Assembly: GCA_001626655.1 (NCBI GenBank)
Contig: LUOC01000109.1
Coordinates: 1 to 6,108, forward strand
Origin: Fidelibacterota bacterium REDSEA-S14_B6
GTDB taxonomy: Bacteria > Fidelibacterota > Marinisomatia > Marinisomatales > S15-B10
DNA: 6,108 nucleotides
Direction of reading: 5' to 3'
The position numbers were made by a program, and so were the translations under genes. The notes below the pieces were generated by a model. That model was given only the letters and a program-made list of their open reading frames with translations, was not told the origin of the DNA and ran no database searches. Numbering within the stretch: the first letter of the stretch is position 1; each line of letters starts with the position of its first letter. Positions 1 to 5,162 of this stretch are shown piece after piece.

Positions 1-110
1 GTGCTCTACGGCCCATGTCCCCCACATCCCCCGTTCCCCTTGCGGGAGGGTCTCAGCCTGGGTTGCTTTTCAACCGCCGAGATAACTGGCGATTTGGCAC
101 AGGACTGAAC

Positions 111-497
111 ATGACGTTAACAAAAACATGGGAGGACAAACCGGTGATAAAACAAGTATTAGATGCGTCTCGCTCATTCTTTTTGGTCGTATGTGGCATA
201 GCAATCCTCGTGGCAGCATTCTCAGCGAAGTCTTTCGTTGAAGAGAACAGGCTTCTTGCTCAGTCTGCACGCGAGGCTCAGGAGCATTTTCTGATAGCGA
301 CTGCGGAGACAAGAGGCATCGTTACAGATATCGGCTTCGGCTGGGCCGTTCTTGTCCTGACTGATGAGGAGATCATTCCACCGGCGACTGCGAATAAGCT
401 GTTGGATGAAACAATTGCATCTATTTCGAAACGTTCGGAGAGGTTCGGCAAACTTGCCAAATACTTGAACGATTATCGAATAAACCAGGAGTATTAG
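111..497 (+). CDS. Small single-pass membrane protein of unknown function
   Basis: I do not recognise this protein. From the ATG at 111 it has 128 residues. A hydrophobic segment at about residues 22-39 (SFFLVVCGIAILVAAFSA) is a single membrane anchor. It is followed by a mostly helical, charged region that starts KSFVEENRLLAQSAREAQEH. A short hydrophobic patch (GFGWAVLVL) lies mid-protein, and the C-terminus is basic/polar, ending YRINQEY. The frame is open back to an ATG at 15, but nothing ribosome-binding-like precedes that one. The ATG at 111 has AGGA at 101-104 (6-base spacer). An in-frame GTG at 144 has a stronger GGAGG at 131-135 (8-base spacer) and would give 117 residues, keeping the whole membrane segment. 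Base composition looks lower in GC than the other genes by eye. The gene ends facing the end of the symporter gene. With no informative neighbour, no function is proposed. Confidence 0.6.
   Translation: MTLTKTWEDKPVIKQVLDASRSFFLVVCGIAILVAAFSAKSFVEENRLLAQSAREAQEHFLIATAETRGIVTDIGFGWAVLVLTDEEIIPPATANKLLDETIASISKRSERFGKLAKYLNDYRINQEY
131..135 (+). promoter_or_regulatory. Shine-Dalgarno GGAGG favouring an internal GTG start
   Basis: GGAGG lies 8 bases before an in-frame GTG at 144 inside the small membrane-protein gene. It is a better ribosome-binding site than AGGA (101-104) in front of the ATG at 111. The true start may therefore be 144, which would shorten the N-terminus by 11 residues without touching the membrane segment. 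Confidence 0.4.
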
Positions 498-513
498 CTT
501 ATCTAGGGTCACG

Positions 514-546
514 GCGAACCTCCCCCGATCGGGTAGGTAGGCTCGC
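514..546. repeat. Imperfect inverted repeat / hairpin in convergent gap
   Basis: The outer arms 514-521 (GCGAACCT) and 539-546 (AGGCTCGC) pair at 7 of 8 positions. Inner C/G pairs continue through a bulge to a perfect 10-base palindrome CCCGATCGGG at 524-533. The total is about 13 pairs with small bulges. It lies 17 bases after the stop of the small membrane protein and in the 3' region of the converging symporter gene. No T-run follows on either strand, so it is not a canonical Rho-independent terminator. It could still end transcripts or stabilise their 3' ends, or be a REP-like element. Confidence 0.4.
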
Positions 547-622
547 TCCTGTGCCTGACACCCGAAAAAGAGTGTAGGGGACAAAGAAATATGGCTCTGT
601 TTCTTGGCTTTCTTTGTTCGCC

Positions 623-665
623 CTTCGCGTCTTCGTAGTGAAATGTTTTCTCTGTGAGCTCTGTG
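623..665. repeat. Dispersed-repeat copy A (CTTCG/GTGAA unit plus CTCTGTG tandem)
   Basis: Bases 623-645 form a unit reading CTTCGCGT then CTTCGTAGTG then AAATG. They are followed by two 9-base-spaced CTCTGTG words at 650-656 and 659-665. A second version of the 623-645 unit lies exactly 100 bases on, at 723-745, with 20 of 23 bases identical. The structure resembles short intergenic repeats (on the other strand ACCACGAAG... and CACAGAG... words) that I recall from many environmental genomes. That resemblance is memory, not a search. No gene is visible here; short frames crossing it are low-complexity artefacts. Confidence 0.5.
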
Positions 666-709
666 GCCACATTAGAACTGACACTGTCCTGCAGCACCGC
701 TCCTCCGAG

Positions 710-2092
710 TCAGCTCAGTCCACTTCGCGGCTTCGTTGTGAAGTGACTTACAAAAGTCCACACCATCGACACCATGAACCCCGGATAGAACGGCTCAAGG
801 CCGAGAGGGTACCGGCCGTCCGGGAGGCCGAGAACAAGCCAGCTGAAACTGACAGCTGTGGCGAGGAGCATCATGACGGGCACGCCCGTGAGAGGCCGCT
901 TCAGCCAGAAGGTAGCCAGAAAAGGGATGAGCAGCCCGGGTATCACCACACTCCCCAGCGAATACCATAGCTTCACCACAGACGGAACGAGCCACGCTAA
1001 GAGTAGCGACATAACTGCCATGAGAAGGAGCCCAATCTTCGTGGCTGTCACTTCGTCCTTCAGTCTGCCCATCCGCCAGAGGATGTCCCGCCCGATGGTG
1101 ATTCCGCTGATGAAGCCGAAGGAGTCGATGGTGGACATGATGGTGGCGAGGAGGCCGGCGAAGAAGAGTCCTTTCGCGATGGGCGGCAGAACAGCAAGGC
1201 CGAGAGCAGGGAGCGCCACTGCCGCCTCCGATCCTTCGGGGAGGAGCAGTCTGCTGTAGAGTCCCGCCGAGAGGGTTAGGAAATCGAAGATCACCCAGAA
1301 ACCGATGGAGGTGAGGATGCCTCGCTTTGCCACAGTGGGCGACTCGGCGGCGGCACACCGCTGGTAGAAGCCGGGATCGACGAACGTCCAGAGAGCGATG
1401 AAGAACCAGACCAGAATGACCTGTGTCGTATTTCCGCCGTGCCACGCGAGGTGGAGTGGCGGGAGTCCCGCTTTCATGGCTTGAAGACCGCCGGCCTCCC
1501 GGAAGCAAGTGAAGACCAGCAGAGCAAATCCGACGAACATGAGCATGAACTGTAGAATGTCTGTCCGGACGACCGATCGGAAACCGCCGTTATAGACGTA
1601 GACGAGGCTCACCGCCGTGGCGAGGAGGATCGCCGGCAAGAGAGCAATCTCAAAGATGGATGTGATAAGCAGGGCGCAGCTCAGAACGTATGGCGCCGGT
1701 GTGGTGAGAACGGCCACCAGTCCCGCGCCGATGACGCCGGCGGTCTCGCCGTAATGGTGACGCAACCGATCGGGAATGGTGGCGAAGTTGTCATGGCGAA
1801 TCCTCCCCGCAATGAAGAGCGCGAACAGGAGTGCGAAGATGTAGTAAGGGAGCCCGAGGATAATCCAGTTGGAAATGCCGTAGCGGTAGGTGAACTCGCC
1901 CACGCCGAGGATGCCGCCGTACCACGTTGCCACCAGCGAGGCGGTGAAGGGGAGGAGCGTCAGCCGGCGGCTAGCCAAAAGGTAGTCGGTATGATCCTGA
2001 TTCCGTCGTGCACCAAACAGTCCGAGGGCGAGGAGCCCGCCGGCATAGAGCAGAATGACAGCGATATCAACAGCGTGGAGTTCGTCGCTCAA
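710..2092 (-). CDS. Sodium:solute symporter (SSS) family transporter
   Basis: This is an inner-membrane, probably Na+-driven uptake transporter of 460 residues with many hydrophobic segments. Family features seen are: an N-terminal helix at about 9-28; ATWYGG at 55-60 followed by GEFTYRYG; the signature NGGFRSVVRTDILQF at 168-182; DPGFYQR at 239-245 with a following AAAES; and MSTIDS at 319-324, matching the helix that carries Ser/Thr sodium ligands in this family. The substrate cannot be read from the sequence. The start is TTG at 2092-2090, which overlaps the stop of the upstream TPK gene as TTGA (4 bases). There is no good Shine-Dalgarno and no better start before the first helix, so translational coupling is likely. 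The coupling suggests a thiamine-related substrate, but this is inference. The last dozen residues (SHFTTKPRSGLS) lie after the final helix and are largely encoded by a repeat copy, so the native C-terminus may have been replaced. Confidence 0.9.
   Translation of the reverse strand: MSDELHAVDIAVILLYAGGLLALGLFGARRNQDHTDYLLASRRLTLLPFTASLVATWYGGILGVGEFTYRYGISNWIILGLPYYIFALLFALFIAGRIRHDNFATIPDRLRHHYGETAGVIGAGLVAVLTTPAPYVLSCALLITSIFEIALLPAILLATAVSLVYVYNGGFRSVVRTDILQFMLMFVGFALLVFTCFREAGGLQAMKAGLPPLHLAWHGGNTTQVILVWFFIALWTFVDPGFYQRCAAAESPTVAKRGILTSIGFWVIFDFLTLSAGLYSRLLLPEGSEAAVALPALGLAVLPPIAKGLFFAGLLATIMSTIDSFGFISGITIGRDILWRMGRLKDEVTATKIGLLLMAVMSLLLAWLVPSVVKLWYSLGSVVIPGLLIPFLATFWLKRPLTGVPVMMLLATAVSFSWLVLGLPDGRYPLGLEPFYPGFMVSMVWTFVSHFTTKPRSGLS
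723..745. repeat. Dispersed-repeat copy B inside the symporter 3' end
   Basis: This is a direct repeat of 623-645 with 20 of 23 bases identical; the three differences are at unit positions 8, 15 and 21. It lies wholly inside the last codons of the symporter gene, where on the minus strand it encodes most of the terminal tail HFTTKPRS. The CTCTGTG tandem that follows copy A is absent here. Confidence 0.5.
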
Positions 2093-2592
2093 TCGCCGTG
2101 CCCGATAAAGACCAGAACCACCCCGCCGGTCACCCTCACGGAGAACTGACTGCCCTCCGCCACATTGCTGATTCCGTGGCCGCCGGAGCAGAGCGCCTCG
2201 TTCTCGAGAGGATACTTCAGCCCCTCGGTGGTGACGGCCGGTTCACCGTGCGCTGTCAGCAGAGAGATAGTTGCACCGGAAACGAAGCTGAACTTTCTCT
2301 CACCTGTGAGTGGGTGGACAGTGTGGTGATCGGTGACTGCTGACAGTTCGAGCTTTGCACTTGCGTCGATCATGACCGCAAAGTTCGCCAGCATGTGGTC
2401 CTCGCGGCCGCCCGAGAGTCCCAGAAGTGTCGCTGACTGAACACCCTGTTTGATACAGAAGTCGAGAGCCTTCTCAAGGTCGGTCGAGTTTTGTTGAGGA
2501 ACGTCAATCACTTGGGCACCGTCCGGGAGGGATGCTTTGTCGACAGAATCCATGTCGCCGATGACGATGTCCGGATTCCGCCCCAGCCTCAC
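2089..2592 (-). CDS. Thiamine pyrophosphokinase, 5' end unresolved
   Basis: This enzyme makes thiamine diphosphate from thiamine and ATP in the cytoplasm. Numbering from the GTG at 2592-2590, the family motifs are NPDIVIGDMDS (6-16, metal/diphosphate-binding aspartates), QNSTDLEKAL (34-43), GLSGGREDHMLAN (58-70), and in the C-terminal thiamine-binding domain GLKYPLEN (124-131) and GGHGISN (137-143). That start gives only 167 residues and has no Shine-Dalgarno. Family-like sequence continues upstream in the same frame: LADGEPPS (codons from 2688) and LICTDGAAATAV (codons from about 2625), the latter matching the conserved 'ICADGGAN' strand. Counted from 2688 the protein would have 199 residues, close to the usual length of about 200-220. 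The frame is open to 2712 (in-frame TGA at 2715-2713), but that stretch has no ATG, GTG, TTG or CTG. It overlaps the last codons of the peptidase gene in a different frame. An unusual start codon, a frameshift product or a sequence error are the options. The gene is coupled to the downstream symporter. Confidence 0.88.
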   Translation of the reverse strand: MRLGRNPDIVIGDMDSVDKASLPDGAQVIDVPQQNSTDLEKALDFCIKQGVQSATLLGLSGGREDHMLANFAVMIDASAKLELSAVTDHHTVHPLTGERKFSFVSGATISLLTAHGEPAVTTEGLKYPLENEALCSGGHGISNVAEGSQFSVRVTGGVVLVFIGHGD

Positions 2593-2680
2593 GGCTGTGG
2601 CGGCTGCGCCGTCGGTGCAGATGAGCGTGCCGGCGCTCTCGAGTATGGAGAGGGGTGCGGGGTGGGAGGGCGGCTCGCCG

Positions 2681-4396
2681 TCAGCTAAAGGCCGGCCCTG
2701 AGGATTTGAGCGTCACCGTCTGCATCAACCCCTCCCGGGAGATGAGCAGCTCCGCCGTGCCGCCCTGCGGAACGTCCCGAAGCCGTCTGGTAAGCGTTTT
2801 GGTGGAGACGCGCGTGCCGTTCACTGCGACGATTTCGTCATTCACGTTCAGTCCTCCGGAGTACGCGGGCGTCCCGGCCCTGACGGTTCTGACAACAGGA
2901 TCGCCGTCGCCTCTTGTCTCGAAACCGAAGTAGGCCGTCGATTCATCAACGCCTTCGCCGTACTTCCGATCCAGCTTACACCCCACCGTTACCAGCGGTG
3001 TTTTGTAGTCAACCTCATCGGGGGTGCCGGCGCAGCGCCAGACGTCGTCCAGTTTTCTTCCCGCCACGGATTCGCTGATCTCCCTGAACTCCTTGGAGGT
3101 GAAACCGGTGGAGGGGTCCGCCTCGTACCGCCGGTTCAGCTCCCTGAAAACATCGTCAATCGATTTCTCCCCATCGGTTGCAGCATTGATGGCGAGATGA
3201 AGCATGAGCCCAACCACGGCACCCTTGGAGTAATAGGAGATGAGGACATTGGGCGACTCCTCGTTCCGCCGATAATACTTGATCCATGTGTCAAAGCTCG
3301 ACTCCACCGCCGACTGAACCTGCCGCCCCGGCGCTGTCTCAACACTGCTGATGTCCCTGCCGAGAAACTTGAAGTACCCCTTCACATCCAGAATCCCGGA
3401 ACGGAGAAGGAGGAGATTGTCATAATAGCTTGTGATTCCCTCGGAAATCCATAGGTCTTCGGTGTAGTTCTCCCGCTCATAATCGAAGGGGCCCAGGGCG
3501 ATGGGGCGAATCCGCTTGATGTTCCATGTGTGGAAGTATTCGTGCGCCACCGTGGAGAGGAAACGGTGGTAGCGGTCGTCGTCGGAAAAGATCCATCTGT
3601 CGGCCTGGATGGTGGTGGAGTTAAGGTGCTCCAAGCCGCCGCCGAGACCGTCGAGGAGAAGGATGTGAAAGACGTAACGGTCGTAAGGCATGCCGCCGAA
3701 GATTTCATGAGTCGTTTCCACAATTTTCTTGAAATCGTCCTTCAACCGTTGTTTGTCCACGTTCCCTTCGCCGAATAGGGCGATCTCGTGGGGCTTCCCC
3801 TTCACCTTGAAGGTGATGACGTCATGATTGCCGATGAGGATGGGGGAGTCGGCGAGGATTTCATAGTTCTCGTATGAGAAGGTGTTGCGCCTCCCCTTCA
3901 CTTTCGGGAGGCCCGTGGAAATCTGCTTCCAGCCGCGGAAGGGCGTCACCTTCACTTCGCCCGGTTCATTCTCTCGACCATCCACGTAGAGGAAGATGGA
4001 CGTGCCGTTCAGGTAGCCGCGGGAGTCGTTGAGGAAGCTTGTCCGCACCGTCTGCTCGTAGGCGTAGACGCGGTACTTCAGCGTGAATTCCTTATGCCTT
4101 CCGGCTGACACTTCCCAGGTGTTTTTCTTGACCTTCTCCACTTTCAGCTTTTTCAGTCCGGCGTAGGCCCTCACCCTCGGGATGTGGCGGGCAAACTCCC
4201 GAACAAGGTAGGACCCCGGCGTCCAGACCGGCATCTTAACGGCCACCGTTTCATCTGTGTTTCCGCTCACCGTCATCTCCACGTGGTAATAGTGGGTGTG
4301 GGGCTCCGGCATGGAGAGGTGATATTTGATCTGAGGCTCAGCAGCCACGGTCGCTCCGCTCCAGAGAACTGACAGGGCAAAAGCAAGTTTTTTCAT
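2681..4396 (-). CDS. M61-family metallopeptidase with C-terminal PDZ domain
   Basis: This is a predicted secreted or periplasmic zinc aminopeptidase of the M61 (glycyl aminopeptidase) family, 571 residues, full length for the PDZ-bearing type. Residues 1-19 are a Sec signal peptide (KK, hydrophobic core, VAA before E20). Residues of about 20-190 are the N-terminal beta domain, including the family-typical VKMPVWTPGSYLVREFARH. The catalytic domain carries HEYFH at 285-289 (zinc ligands H285 and H289, general base E286), followed by TWNIKRIRP. E319 in WISEGITSYY is the third zinc ligand, 30 residues on. A PDZ domain follows at about 487-564 (AGTPAYSGGLNVNDEIVAVNG). The start is ATG at 4396-4394; the nearest ribosome-binding match, AAGGA at 4409-4413, is rather far (12 bases). 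All catalytic residues are present. It is the first gene of the minus-strand cluster, and its stop (2683-2681) lies inside the TPK reading frame. Its physiological substrate is unknown. Confidence 0.93.
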   Translation of the reverse strand: MKKLAFALSVLWSGATVAAEPQIKYHLSMPEPHTHYYHVEMTVSGNTDETVAVKMPVWTPGSYLVREFARHIPRVRAYAGLKKLKVEKVKKNTWEVSAGRHKEFTLKYRVYAYEQTVRTSFLNDSRGYLNGTSIFLYVDGRENEPGEVKVTPFRGWKQISTGLPKVKGRRNTFSYENYEILADSPILIGNHDVITFKVKGKPHEIALFGEGNVDKQRLKDDFKKIVETTHEIFGGMPYDRYVFHILLLDGLGGGLEHLNSTTIQADRWIFSDDDRYHRFLSTVAHEYFHTWNIKRIRPIALGPFDYERENYTEDLWISEGITSYYDNLLLLRSGILDVKGYFKFLGRDISSVETAPGRQVQSAVESSFDTWIKYYRRNEESPNVLISYYSKGAVVGLMLHLAINAATDGEKSIDDVFRELNRRYEADPSTGFTSKEFREISESVAGRKLDDVWRCAGTPDEVDYKTPLVTVGCKLDRKYGEGVDESTAYFGFETRGDGDPVVRTVRAGTPAYSGGLNVNDEIVAVNGTRVSTKTLTRRLRDVPQGGTAELLISREGLMQTVTLKSSGPAFS

Positions 4397-4491
4397 CTGA
4401 CTTGACCATCCTTTTGTCGCTTCACGGAAAAAAGAAAATACGACTTAGTGGCGGTAGAGGAGAAGCGATCATTCGGCGCCAATCGGTGAAA

Positions 4492-4523
4492 TAACTGTTT
4501 GTGCAGGCTTCAACAAAGAGTTA
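4492..4523. promoter_or_regulatory. Inverted repeat 1 in the divergent promoter region
   Basis: The arms TAACTGTTTGT (4492-4502) and ACAAAGAGTTA (4513-4523) are complementary at 10 of 11 positions, with a 10-base spacer. The element lies between the divergent peptidase and TetR genes, centred 34 bases (about three helical turns) from the second inverted repeat. It is a possible regulator-binding site. Its arms differ from those of repeat 2, so the two need not bind the same protein. Confidence 0.35.
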
Positions 4524-4548
4524 AATTGGAAACGAAAAACACGATAAT
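4520..4548 (+). promoter_or_regulatory. Weak candidate promoter for TetR-exporter operon
   Basis: GATAAT at 4543-4548 matches the -10 consensus at 5 of 6 positions. GTTAAA at 4520-4525, 17 bases upstream, is a poor -35 (3 of 6). Transcription would begin near 4555, next to the ATG at 4557, giving an essentially leaderless mRNA. This would explain why no Shine-Dalgarno precedes the start. The -10 lies inside inverted repeat 2, as expected for repressor control. Confidence 0.3.
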
Positions 4549-4555
4549 CGTTTCC
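4528..4555. promoter_or_regulatory. Inverted repeat 2, candidate TetR operator
   Basis: The perfect 8-base arms GGAAACGA (4528-4535) and TCGTTTCC (4548-4555) are separated by 12 bases and end one base before the TetR start codon. TetR-family repressors commonly bind palindromes of about this size in their own promoters, so autoregulation and control of the co-transcribed exporter is the natural reading. The same arms could also form an RNA hairpin if the transcript starts upstream. Confidence 0.5.
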
Positions 4556-4556
4556 T

Positions 4557-5162
4557 ATGTCCGATAAGTTTACACCTCAGGAAGAGCAGATTCTCCAGAA
4601 CAGTTTCGAGGAGATGTCGCAGGTCGGCGTCCGCTCATTTACCGTGGACGCCCTTGCGGGAAAGCTCGGAATGAGCAAGAAAACGATCTACAAGTTCTTT
4701 CCCACGAAAGATGCGCTCATCGAGAAAAGCGTCACCTTTTTCCTGAGCGTGGTGGAGAGGAAGTTCCGCAAGGTCAGGGAATCGAATCTCGATCCCGCCT
4801 CCAAGTTTGTTGAACTGATGGAGTTCATCATGAATCAGGCCCGGAAGGTGCCCATCGAAAGAGTGGCCGATCTCAAAATTCGGTATCCCGATGTCTGGCA
4901 AATCATCGTCCGATTCAGGCTCTCCCGTCGGGACGATTTCCACGCCATCCTGAAAGAGGCCCAGGAAGCCGGCCTTGTTCGAGCGGAGATCGACATCGAC
5001 CTCGCCGCCACGCTCTACATCAATATCATCAATTCCACGTTCCTGCCTGAATTTTTCATCGATAACGATCTCCCCGTCCGGGAGACAGGCATCACTTTCC
5101 TGAAGATGATCACCGGCGGACTGTTCACTCCCGAGGGACTCAAGAATGTCAAGATTGACTGA
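4557..5162 (+). CDS. TetR/AcrR-family transcriptional regulator
   Basis: A 201-residue DNA-binding repressor of normal family length. The N-terminal TetR domain covers about residues 10-57, with the helix-turn-helix at about 30-49 (VDALAGKLGMSKKTIYKFFP) followed by the typical TKDALI. The rest is the helical ligand-binding/dimerisation domain, too divergent to predict an effector. The ATG at 4557 is needed for a complete DNA-binding domain. A later ATG at 4614 has a better GAGGAG in front of it but would remove the first helix. No Shine-Dalgarno precedes 4557. An inverted repeat ends one base before the start and is the likely operator. The gene overlaps the downstream exporter by 17 bases, so it most likely controls that exporter. 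It may also affect the divergent peptidase cluster, whose start is only 160 bases away. Confidence 0.93.
   Translation: MSDKFTPQEEQILQNSFEEMSQVGVRSFTVDALAGKLGMSKKTIYKFFPTKDALIEKSVTFFLSVVERKFRKVRESNLDPASKFVELMEFIMNQARKVPIERVADLKIRYPDVWQIIVRFRLSRRDDFHAILKEAQEAGLVRAEIDIDLAATLYINIINSTFLPEFFIDNDLPVRETGITFLKMITGGLFTPEGLKNVKID

Noticed and set aside
61..75. Small hairpin GGTTG-CTTTT-CAACC
   Set aside because: It has only a 5-pair stem and no following T-run, so it is too weak to call a terminator or regulatory element.
550..584. Possible REP-like remnant containing GTGCCTGACACCC
   Set aside because: It resembles repeat words I recall from other genomes, but only one copy is visible here and no clear palindrome supports it.
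614..970. Plus-strand open frame of 118 codons across the repeat region
   Set aside because: It begins in the dispersed repeat and runs antisense through the symporter end. It has low-complexity charged composition and no ribosome-binding site.
795..1508. Long minus-strand open frame of 237 codons
   Set aside because: It lies inside the symporter gene in another frame. Its translation is rich in Arg, His, Pro and Ser with no domain features, typical of a shadow frame.
2723..2735. GGAGG followed by ATG near the peptidase end, as a possible TPK start
   Set aside because: The ATG at 2725-2723 has a good ribosome-binding site but is in the peptidase frame and stops at 2681. It could make TPK only through a frameshift, which is treated under that finding.
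4397..4556. TPP riboswitch upstream of the peptidase-TPK-symporter cluster
   Set aside because: The minus strand lacks the conserved CTGAGA and related THI-element words, so thiamine-responsive control is not supported.
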